Source: a virus. From it: a stretch of 64,000 nucleotides of DNA. Below are positions 53,267-60,155 of this stretch, piece after piece. Numbering within the stretch: the stretch's first letter is position 1; the number at the start of each line of letters is the position of its first letter. The stretch spans positions 16,187-80,186 of the IMG/VR virus record IMGVR_UViG_3300020463_001735, one strand, 5' to 3'. The translations under genes and the position numbers were made by a program. The notes beneath the pieces are model-generated. The model did not search any database, was not told where the DNA came from, and saw only the letters and a list, made by a program, of their open reading frames with translations.

Positions 53267-55035
53267 TAAAAGTAAAAGATTTAACAGTAAAAAACTTTAT
53301 GAGTGTTGGTAATCAAACGCAGGCTGTTGATTTCAACAAAGAGCAACTGACACTCGTGCTTGGTGAAAATCTCGATCAAGGAGGTGACGATTCAGGCTCA
53401 CGTAACGGTACAGGCAAAACAACAATTATTAACGCATTGTCTTACGCACTGTACGGCCAAGCATTGACCAACATCAAACGAAATAATCTTATCAATAAGA
53501 CTAACTCTAAAGGTATGTTGGTCACTCTACACTTCGAAAAAGACAATCAAGATTTTCGAATAGAACGCGGACGTTCTCCTAATGTGTTAAGATTTTATAT
53601 AGACAATCAAGAACAAGAACTAATTGATGAATCACAAGGCGATAGCCGTAGAACACAAGAATATATAAATGACTTGTTAGGAATGAGTCATGACATGTTC
53701 AAACATGTTGTTGCACTTAACACTTACACAGAACCTTTTTTAAGCATGCGGCAAAATGATCAACGTGCTATTATTGAACAGCTATTAGGTATAACTATTC
53801 TGTCAGAAAAAGCTGAAAGCCTTAAGGATCAAATAAGACAAACGAAAGATGCAACAACACAAGAAACTCTTAAAATTGAAGCAATACAAACTGCTAATAG
53901 TAAAATTGAAACAACTATAAACAGTCTTAAAAATAATCAACGTGCCTGGCAAGCTAAAAAAATAAAAGATATAGAAAAACTACAAATTAGTATAGATGAA
54001 TTAGTGCGTGTTGACATTGAAAAAGAATTAGAAGCACATGAAAAATTACAAAATTGGACAGAGTTAAACAGTGCAATTACGGCTCTTAACAAAGAAAAAG
54101 GCACACTAGAGAGTGCATTACTACGTGCTACTAAGTCTGTAGATAAAGTTGAAAAAGACATCGCAAATTTACAAGACGCTGTATGTTATGCATGTGGTCA
54201 AGAGCTACATGAAGATAAAAAACAAGAAATTGTAGGAAATAAAAATAAAGAATTAAACGACGCAATGTCATATCAAGTAGAAGTTGCTGGTAAGTTAGAT
54301 GAAATTATTAGAGGTTTGAATGATATCGGAAACATTAACGGAAAACCGCAAACGTTTTATGAGACAATAAGAGAAGCATATGATCATAGAAATAACCTTG
54401 AAGGATTGCGTACAAGTTTAAGAAACAAAGAACAAGATAATGATCCATATCAACCACAGATAGACGAACTGTCAACAACGGCAATGCAGGAACTAGATTG
54501 GACACCTGTAAACGATTTAACAAATTATAAAGATCATCAAGAATTTTTACTTAAACTTCTTACTAACAAAGACTCTTTTATACGTAAAAAAATTATTGAT
54601 CAAAATCTTGCATATCTAAACAATAGATTAACCTATTACTTAGACAAATTAGGATTGCCGCATCAGGTTGTTTTTATGAATGATTTAAACGTTGAAATTA
54701 CACAACTTGGACAAGATCTTGACTTTGATAATTTGAGTAGAGGTGAACGTAACAGATTAATACTTGGTATGAGTTTTTCTTTTAGAGATGTTTGGGAAAG
54801 TTTATACCAGAATGTAAATTTATTGTTTATTGACGAATTGATAGATTCAGGAATGGATACAGCTGGTGTAGAAAGTTCTCTAGCTGTAATCAAAAAGATG
54901 GGCCGAGAGAGGGATAAAAATGTATTCCTTATTTCACATAAGGATGAACTAATAGGCAGAGTCAATCATTTAATGAAAGTTATAAAAGAAAATGGCTTTA
55001 CATCATATGAGAATGATATTGAGATAATAGAATGA
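53263..55035 (+). CDS. 46: Recombination ATPase subunit gp46 (Rad50/SbcC-like)
   Basis: The 590-residue protein has a Walker A region NGTGKTT ending at residue 54, long coiled coils around a zinc hook CYACGQ (C308, C311), the ABC signature LSRGERNRL, and Walker B NLLFIDELIDSGMD. All parts of the SMC-like family are present, and the length is close to T4 gp46 (560 aa). It binds gp47 and uses ATP to control its nuclease. Its stop overlaps the next small gene (ATGA). Confidence 0.94.
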   Translation: MIKVKDLTVKNFMSVGNQTQAVDFNKEQLTLVLGENLDQGGDDSGSRNGTGKTTIINALSYALYGQALTNIKRNNLINKTNSKGMLVTLHFEKDNQDFRIERGRSPNVLRFYIDNQEQELIDESQGDSRRTQEYINDLLGMSHDMFKHVVALNTYTEPFLSMRQNDQRAIIEQLLGITILSEKAESLKDQIRQTKDATTQETLKIEAIQTANSKIETTINSLKNNQRAWQAKKIKDIEKLQISIDELVRVDIEKELEAHEKLQNWTELNSAITALNKEKGTLESALLRATKSVDKVEKDIANLQDAVCYACGQELHEDKKQEIVGNKNKELNDAMSYQVEVAGKLDEIIRGLNDIGNINGKPQTFYETIREAYDHRNNLEGLRTSLRNKEQDNDPYQPQIDELSTTAMQELDWTPVNDLTNYKDHQEFLLKLLTNKDSFIRKKIIDQNLAYLNNRLTYYLDKLGLPHQVVFMNDLNVEITQLGQDLDFDNLSRGERNRLILGMSFSFRDVWESLYQNVNLLFIDELIDSGMDTAGVESSLAVIKKMGRERDKNVFLISHKDELIGRVNHLMKVIKENGFTSYENDIEIIE

Positions 55036-55244
55036 GTATAGAAGACGATATACACGATAAGTTGACGAAGGCTTATATGCAGTATTTCAAGGCTAACGAA
55101 AAATTTGAAAGCCGTAACTCTGTACGCACACATAGAGAAACAAGACGCTGGTTGCGTGAAATCAGAAGTCTTGCTAAGTTGCGTATGGATGAAATACACA
55201 TTAAGCACAACACAAGTCGTGTAACCAAAAAAGAAGGCAACTAA
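55032..55244 (+). CDS. Small conserved basic protein downstream of gp46
   Basis: The 70-residue, highly charged helical protein has THRETRRWLREIRSLAKLRMDEI. A similar small protein lies behind gp46 in other marine T4-like phages. The ATGA overlap with gp46 suggests it is made with the nuclease and may assist it. No motif gives a function. Confidence 0.65.
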   Translation: MSIEDDIHDKLTKAYMQYFKANEKFESRNSVRTHRETRRWLREIRSLAKLRMDEIHIKHNTSRVTKKEGN

Positions 55245-55268
55245 GGCTAAAGATCGGTATATAAGTTC

Positions 55269-55694
55269 ATGCAGTGGACTTATAACGGTAAAGTGATAGA
55301 CTCTATATCCGAAGAGTATGAAGGATTTGTGTATCTTATTACTAACACCACTACCGGGCAGAAATATGTAGGCAAAAAACTAGCAAAGTTTAAAACTACT
55401 AAGCCACCATTAAAAGGCAAAAAAAATAAAAGACGAGGCTACAAAGAAAGCGATTGGAGAGACTATTGGGGATCTTCAGATAGATTGCAACAAGACGTAG
55501 ACAAGTTAGGCCCAAAAAAATTCACAAGAGAAATACTTTATTTTTGTAAAAGCAGAGCAGAAATGAGTTACATAGAGGCTAGAGAACAATTTGACCGCCG
55601 TGTGTTAGAGACGAATGATTATTACAACGGTATTATAAATGTTAGAGTTGGCGGTTCAGATAAGTTGCGTAAGGCACTACTAGAAAAAAAATAG
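55269..55694 (+). CDS. GIY-YIG-type endonuclease-like protein
   Basis: The 141-residue protein has the GIY-YIG layout in variant form: GFVYLITN (19-26) and QKYVGKK (31-37), a lysine/arginine-rich stretch, YWGSSDRL and ILYFCKSRAEMSYIEAREQF. The glutamate in SYIEARE is in the place of the catalytic acid. Similar free-standing genes (Seg-like) are scattered in T4-type phages and can act as homing nucleases. It lies outside the tightly packed gp55-47-46 group and immediately before an unusual noncoding stretch, compatible with insertion as a mobile unit. Confidence 0.75.
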   Translation: MQWTYNGKVIDSISEEYEGFVYLITNTTTGQKYVGKKLAKFKTTKPPLKGKKNKRRGYKESDWRDYWGSSDRLQQDVDKLGPKKFTREILYFCKSRAEMSYIEAREQFDRRVLETNDYYNGIINVRVGGSDKLRKALLEKK

Positions 55695-55699
55695 GCAAA

Positions 55700-55979
55700 C
55701 CAGGACACTATTGATCGTATGATCCGCTTTGAGACTGCGTACCTCGCCGTCAGATACTAGCGAGTCCAATAAGCTGTATGCTACAAAAACCCTAAGCACT
55801 AGGAACGAAGCTAGGGATAGCACTATTAAGTGTGATGTCGACGTAGGTTGGGAAAGGTCAGAGCCCAGTAGCATAGTTAAATACCTACTTCCGATCTCGG
55901 CTGTGCGAACTCACATGAAGCTTGAGGTAGATGGAACCGCTGTTAGGTTCCGTCTGACTGAACAATCTACATGAAACGT
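55700..55979 (+). ncRNA. Candidate structured noncoding RNA (unknown family)
   Basis: This stretch has clearly higher GC than its surroundings and many possible helices. One pairs 55777-55784 with 55868-55875 (8 bp) and encloses CCCTaAGC/GCTAGGG (55790-55816) and a CACT/AGTG hairpin. GTAGGT 55843-55848 pairs with 55883-55888, and TGGG/CCCA (55849-55867) is stacked between, giving a contiguous pseudoknot. A 10-bp stem with 7-nt loop lies at 55929-55955. No tRNA, tmRNA, RNase P or group I core was recognised. An 81-codon reading frame from TTG 55729 to 55974 is the competing explanation. Confidence 0.4.
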
Positions 55980-56056
55980 AAGTGCTTCGCACTTATTATT
56001 AAACGAAGTTAATAGTTTGAGCGAAAGCGAAAACTAATTGCTACGAAGTAGCAATT
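55980..56056 (+). repeat. Array of four small hairpins with TTC/GAA-type loops
   Basis: Four back-to-back hairpins: AAGTGC-TTC-GCACTT (55980-55994); ATTAAAC-GAA-GTTAAT with one bulge (55998-56013); TAGTTT...AAACTA with a GC-GAAA-GC tip and tandem G-A mismatches (56013-56036); and the perfect AATTGCTAC-GAA-GTAGCAATT (56036-56056). The first could act as the 3' end or terminator of the RNA candidate. The last abuts a late promoter motif. Confidence 0.7.
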
Positions 56057-56064
56057 GATAAATA
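56057..56064 (+). promoter_or_regulatory. T4-type late promoter motif GATAAATA
   Basis: GATAAATA lies directly after the fourth hairpin and 22 bp before the ATG at 56087. Confidence 0.65.
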
Positions 56065-56086
56065 TATTAGCAACAAGGAACGCAGA

Positions 56087-57085
56087 ATGTTTGTGAGTGA
56101 AATACTAAGTGAAACCGAGTATAAGGTAACAGTGTCTGGTACTGGTCAAAGTAAAAGTTTTAATGTTATAAATGTAGATACTGGTGAAACTGTAGGTAGA
56201 CATAGAAACAGTGCTATGGCAAATAAACAGAAGCAATCACTTGTCAAAAAACTACCTACTCCTGCAGATAAACTTAAAAAAATAGCAAATACAAAAGGGC
56301 AAACTGTTGATAGAGCTAAAGGCGTCAGAGCAGCAGACCAATATCTAGACAAGAAAGATAAAGCTAAAGATATAGCTAAAAAGGGCAAAAATCCAAAAGA
56401 GCTAGGAAAAGGATTTTTAAAAAAATTAGGATTAGGTCCGCAGAAATGGTTTGGACCATTTCTACAATTCTACATATCGATTGATCAAATAGGAACTTTA
56501 ATTTATAATTTTAATGACATTTATATAAAATCAGGATGTAATGCTAGAGATCCATCAGTAAATGCTTATCACAGGGCTATAGGCCAGGAAGTGACAGGTA
56601 TTTTTATTGCTACTGCCGCATCTGCGTTAGCTGGCGGCGCCGCATCACGAGGACTTAAGAAGATAAAGGATCTTAAGACTACGCTCCAACTAATAGGAAA
56701 CATCACTGTTGCTGCACCTGTTGTTGGATGGATAGCTAGGGTAATTTCTTTTATAGGAATCGAAGCCGCTTTCTATGCACTAGGAAAAGCATTAGGTAGC
56801 AGTAAACTTGCAGAAGGAATGGCTGATTGGTTTATGACAACAGCTTTTACAAAAGCACAATTAGTAGACTATGTAGCAACTTTTGATCCTGAAACATATA
56901 AAGTTTGTCAAAGAAGAGATGAAAATTTTGTTGATTCAACAGATGAAGATGAATACTTTGTAGAACAAACAGTAAGCAAAACTGCTGTCAAAAATGATGT
57001 TATGAAGATTATCAAGGATGATCCTAAATTAATGTCAATGGTGAAAAAAATAAAATCTCAAAAAACTAAAGCAAAGGCAACTTAG
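56087..57085 (+). CDS. Unknown protein with basic N-terminus and two hydrophobic segments
   Basis: The 332-residue protein has three parts. A lysine-rich N-terminal third (about 40-115) could bind nucleic acid. Two hydrophobic, Ala/Gly-rich segments lie at about 168-185 and 201-236 (GIFIATAASALAGGAA; VAAPVVGWIARVISFIG). An acidic then basic C-terminus ends KKIKSQKTKAKAT. Late-type control and the position between hub genes suggest a virion protein, perhaps injected with DNA or linked to the tail. No family was recognised. AAGGAA lies before the ATG. Its end overlaps the convergent gp51-like frame by 20 bp. Confidence 0.6.
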   Translation: MFVSEILSETEYKVTVSGTGQSKSFNVINVDTGETVGRHRNSAMANKQKQSLVKKLPTPADKLKKIANTKGQTVDRAKGVRAADQYLDKKDKAKDIAKKGKNPKELGKGFLKKLGLGPQKWFGPFLQFYISIDQIGTLIYNFNDIYIKSGCNARDPSVNAYHRAIGQEVTGIFIATAASALAGGAASRGLKKIKDLKTTLQLIGNITVAAPVVGWIARVISFIGIEAAFYALGKALGSSKLAEGMADWFMTTAFTKAQLVDYVATFDPETYKVCQRRDENFVDSTDEDEYFVEQTVSKTAVKNDVMKIIKDDPKLMSMVKKIKSQKTKAKAT

Positions 57086-57299
57086 TTTCTTTTACAACTT
57101 CAATATTATCTTTAGCAATACGATTAAGAATGTCTCTATCTTCTTTAGTAATTCTAAACATTAAATCTTCGTAAGTAAAACTGCCACGCATATACCAACC
57201 TAGTCGATATACATCATCTTTGATTTGTTTGATTTCGTTTTCGTAATGTCTAGCTAATTCTAAGAGATCAGATTCCTCGAGCGTAACGATCGAACTCCG
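57066..57299 (-). CDS. 51: gp51-like hub-chaperone segment without a start codon, reached by -1 frameshift from gp26
   Basis: A 77-codon open frame overlaps the end of gp26 in the -1 frame and runs to a TAG at 57066-57068. It reads TLEESDLLELARHYENEI, then YRLGWYMRGSFTYEDL, KEDRDILNRIAKDN and ETKLPLL. This is the pattern of short gp51/tail-chaperone tails with a WYxRG motif in T4-like phages. No ATG, GTG or TTG occurs in the frame between its upstream stop (near 57329) and the conserved start of the domain. With the slip site at 57299-57308, gp26 residues 1-273 plus these 77 would give a 350-residue fusion. This parallels the G/GT tail-assembly chaperones. Confidence 0.75.
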   Translation of the reverse strand, partial: RSSIVTLEESDLLELARHYENEIKQIKDDVYRLGWYMRGSFTYEDLMFRITKEDRDILNRIAKDNIEVVKETKLPLL

Positions 57300-58117
57300 A
57301 AAAAATTTGAGTAATCCATGTCGAGTTGTGTTTTGTAAGTTTCTTTACAATCTTCGTTAGTGCATGTCACTTCAAATTTAGGCAATTTCCATGATTCTGT
57401 CATGCTCATGATTGTTTCTTTTATTTTGTTGTAAAACTCTACATCATTTTCACTTACCCATGCTTTTATTACTTCTGGATCAGCTTCTTTGTCTTCACCG
57501 TCTACAATTTCACTTATATGCGACAGTGCTACTTGTATGTTTAAATTAGCTGATGCATGAAGCAAATCATTTAGTTGCTTATCCCGTTCGGTATTTTCCA
57601 AAGGTAATTGATCTACAGATGCAATTTGTTTTTGTAATGTGTAGCTTTGTATAGAAAAATCTGTTGTTTGTTTATATGTGATAGGTTTCAGAAAAAACTC
57701 TAAATCTCTTATTACAAATGATTGCTTGATTTCGTATTCGTTAACTAATTTTAATAAATTTTGCAGATTAATCTCAGCTTCGTTTTCTGTGCCACACTTA
57801 GGACATTTTGTACTAATTGGAATAGTTTCTCCATATGTTGCTATTCTAATGGATAATAGTACATAATCAATATCATATCCTACCAATTGCCAAGGATCTA
57901 ATATATCAGGTATACAACTGTTAATAACTTGTGCTGTAGCTTCGCCTGAAAATAACGCATCAGGAGTTCGTAGTAACATTTCGTCCATTGCCGTCATACC
58001 GAACACAGGTAATGATTCAACTTTTTCACATACTGACGAATCGTAAAATTTTCCTTCTGTAGGTAAATCAATAAACAATCTAGGTTGTCTTTTGTGCTTG
58101 TCGAGAAAACTACTCAC
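57260..58117 (-). CDS. 26: Baseplate hub assembly protein gp26 (T4 baseplate-chaperone family)
   Basis: The 285-residue protein starts at GTG with CGGAG before it. It has LPTEGKFYD and LPVFGMTAMDEMLLRTPDALFSGEA, which are conserved in this family, a zinc-ribbon-like pair CPKCG (about 105) and CTNEDC (about 260), and a C-terminal YSNFFG. T4 gp26 is 208 aa. It helps assemble the baseplate hub and, by analogy with other tail chaperones, probably handles the tape-measure protein. Its end carries the slip site leading into the gp51-like frame. It diverges from the tape-measure candidate across a palindromic promoter region. Confidence 0.85.
   Translation of the reverse strand: MSSFLDKHKRQPRLFIDLPTEGKFYDSSVCEKVESLPVFGMTAMDEMLLRTPDALFSGEATAQVINSCIPDILDPWQLVGYDIDYVLLSIRIATYGETIPISTKCPKCGTENEAEINLQNLLKLVNEYEIKQSFVIRDLEFFLKPITYKQTTDFSIQSYTLQKQIASVDQLPLENTERDKQLNDLLHASANLNIQVALSHISEIVDGEDKEADPEVIKAWVSENDVEFYNKIKETIMSMTESWKLPKFEVTCTNEDCKETYKTQLDMDYSNFFGVRSLRSRNLIS
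57299..57308 (-). promoter_or_regulatory. Programmed -1 ribosomal frameshift site (two overlapping slippery heptamers)
   Basis: On the minus strand, in the gp26 frame, the bases read A AAT TTT TTC. That contains the canonical heptamers A-AAT-TTT (57308-57302) and T-TTT-TTC (57305-57299), each in the correct X-XXY-YYZ phase. A small stem-loop (TTCGA/TCGAG, 57294-57276) starts five bases downstream and could stimulate slipping. Slipping joins gp26 to the start-less gp51-like frame. Confidence 0.75.
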
Positions 58118-58128
58118 TTTATAACTCC

Positions 58129-58154
58129 GATAAATACTTTATAAAGTATTTACT
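58129..58154. promoter_or_regulatory. Bidirectional late promoter on a 22-bp perfect palindrome
   Basis: The stretch 58131-58152 is a perfect inverted repeat centred on TTTATAAA. Rightward it supplies GATAAATA (58129-58136), about 46 bp before GTG 58182. Leftward it supplies AGTAAATA (58154-58147), about 30 bp before the gp26 start. Late transcription of both genes can begin here. Confidence 0.6.
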
Positions 58155-58181
58155 AATATAAGTAATATAGGAGTATTATAA

Positions 58182-60155
58182 GTGGCTGAAGTAAGCGGTG
58201 CACAAATTGATGCACTTACAAGTGCATTAGAAAAACTTGAAGGTAAACTTGCATCAGGGGGACCTGCCCCTGGACAAGGAAGCACCAGCAATCCTATCAA
58301 AAACTCTAGTATCGGAAAAGATTTGTCAAATTTAGCAGGTGGCGTAGCTACAGGAACTGCTAAAATACGTGATTTTGGTAAAGCTATACCTCTTGGTTTG
58401 TTAGGTAGCTTTGGCGAAAACCTTTCAAATGCAGGACTTGCTGTAATAGACTATGTAGTAGGCACTAAAGCAGAATTTGAAGGTTTAAGCAAAGTTGGTG
58501 CTGGTTTAACTGGCGATTTGGGCTTGTTACAAGTAACGGCGGCAGAAACTCGCATGTCTTTACCCGAATTTTCAAAAATGATTAAAAGTAACAGCACTTT
58601 GCTGGCACAATTTGGTGGCGGTATGACAGACAGCGTTCAAAAATTTGCTAAATTAAGTGATGCAATGTTTAAGGGCGAAGATGCACCTATCAACACTTTT
58701 ATGCGTTTAGGCATGTCTATTGAAGAATCTAATGAATTTATGTTACAGTCACTGGCTGTAAATCAACGTTCTCAAAGATTTAGACAGATGGATGAAGCAA
58801 GTCAGTTAAGGACTGCTCAAGATTATGCAAAAAATTTAGACCTCATATCAAAACTGACAGGAAAAAGTGCTAAAGAACTTCAAAAAGAAGCTGATGCTAG
58901 AATGAATGAAGGCGACATAAACGCTACAATGCGTTTAGCCGAAAGACAAGGTGCTGAAGGTGTAACTGAAGCATTCCAAGCTGTTCAAGGAAATTTGAGT
59001 CAATTACCGCAAGCGGCGCAAGCAATGTTAAAACAAACATTGAATTTAGGCGGTCCTATAGATGCACAAACATCTATGTTTGCATCATTAAATCCAAAAA
59101 CGGCTCAGCTTGCTAGAGAATTTGATAAGATTGTTAAAGATACATCCATAAGTGGAGATGAACGTAAAAAGTTATTGGAAGCTAAAGCTAAAGAAATGAC
59201 TGCCGCGGCAGCACAAGAAAGTCAGTCTACACAAAACTTACAGATTGCAAGAACAGCGGCTGTAACCGAAGCTGGAGCGATAGCGGCTGGATCGTTACAA
59301 GAAATGGACAAATTAATTAATGCAATAGGACAACATGCAGATACTATTGGTAAAAATTTAGGCGAAACCGGCGCACATTTTTCAACGTTTAACAGTTTAA
59401 TGAACAAACTACAAACAGAACAAAACCAGCAATTATCTGATTCAGGATCTGCAACAGCGGCAATGAGAGCAGTAACAGAGACACAGCAGGCTATTGCTAA
59501 TACAAGTAGTGCAGTTAGAGTAACTATGGGTAAACAGTTAAAAGATAATACTACAATTACCGATGCTTTATCAACTGTAGCGAAATCGTTAGACGATGCA
59601 CAATTAGCAACAAAGCTAGATAATCTTTCAAATGCATTAGGGAACATTAATACAAGCCTTAATCAGAAAGCGGAAGCAAAAGGTTTGGGGCTACCTGAGG
59701 ATGCTGGTAAAGACGAAATAGCCAAAAAAATAAAAGAACTTGCTGATAAAGCTCCAGAAGGTGTTGTGGATCCAGGCGATACCTGGTATCAAAAGCTGGG
59801 CAAAAATATACTAGGATTTTTTAGTGATGACAAGCCAGCGGAAAGAGCAACAGGTGGTGGTATGACCTCTGGAGCATTGTACAATTACAATGAAGCTCAA
59901 CAACCACTCAGCGGAGAAATAATTAAAGCCACAGGTAGTGAAACAATGCTTAGTGCAGAACAGTCAAATAATTTGATTACACAAGCAGTTAGTCAAAGTA
60001 GCCAAGATTTTGGAAAACTAAACGAAACTATGTCTGCCGTAAGTGACAAGCTAGATGTAATGATAGCGATAAATACTACACAAAATAAAAATCAAAAGCA
60101 AACGATTGATGCAATCCATGCTAAAGGAAACATGCTAAGAGGTATAGGCGCATGA
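58182..60155 (+). CDS. Tape-measure protein candidate (gp29 position)
   Basis: The 657-residue protein starts at GTG with TAGGAG before it. It is Ala/Gly/Gln/Ser-rich and almost fully helical, with a central hydrophobic region (AIPLGLLGSFGENLSNAGLAVIDYVVG) and long amphipathic helices (SLPEFSKMIKSN, SQFRQMDEASQLRTAQDYAKNLD-type), typical of tail tape-measure proteins. T4 gp29 is 590 aa. It lies divergent to the gp26/gp51 chaperone, the partner expected for a tape measure, and just before the portal gene. No direct gp29 motif was recognised, so the call rests on composition and neighbours. Confidence 0.6.
   Translation: MAEVSGAQIDALTSALEKLEGKLASGGPAPGQGSTSNPIKNSSIGKDLSNLAGGVATGTAKIRDFGKAIPLGLLGSFGENLSNAGLAVIDYVVGTKAEFEGLSKVGAGLTGDLGLLQVTAAETRMSLPEFSKMIKSNSTLLAQFGGGMTDSVQKFAKLSDAMFKGEDAPINTFMRLGMSIEESNEFMLQSLAVNQRSQRFRQMDEASQLRTAQDYAKNLDLISKLTGKSAKELQKEADARMNEGDINATMRLAERQGAEGVTEAFQAVQGNLSQLPQAAQAMLKQTLNLGGPIDAQTSMFASLNPKTAQLAREFDKIVKDTSISGDERKKLLEAKAKEMTAAAAQESQSTQNLQIARTAAVTEAGAIAAGSLQEMDKLINAIGQHADTIGKNLGETGAHFSTFNSLMNKLQTEQNQQLSDSGSATAAMRAVTETQQAIANTSSAVRVTMGKQLKDNTTITDALSTVAKSLDDAQLATKLDNLSNALGNINTSLNQKAEAKGLGLPEDAGKDEIAKKIKELADKAPEGVVDPGDTWYQKLGKNILGFFSDDKPAERATGGGMTSGALYNYNEAQQPLSGEIIKATGSETMLSAEQSNNLITQAVSQSSQDFGKLNETMSAVSDKLDVMIAINTTQNKNQKQTIDAIHAKGNMLRGIGA

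Noticed and set aside
55729-55974. 81-codon frame starting at TTG inside the RNA candidate
   Set aside because: No ribosome site and no ATG. The codon choice is unlike the neighbouring genes, and the frame coincides with strong potential RNA helices. It is kept as the competing explanation rather than called as a gene.
55700-55979. Group I intron, tmRNA, RNase P RNA or 6S RNA
   Set aside because: The pseudoknot topology and GIY-YIG neighbour suggested a group I intron, and GGGAAAGGTC recalled RNase P. The conserved core strings (group I R/S elements and P7 pairing, the RNase P second universal box, a tmRNA tag and T-arm) could not be found.
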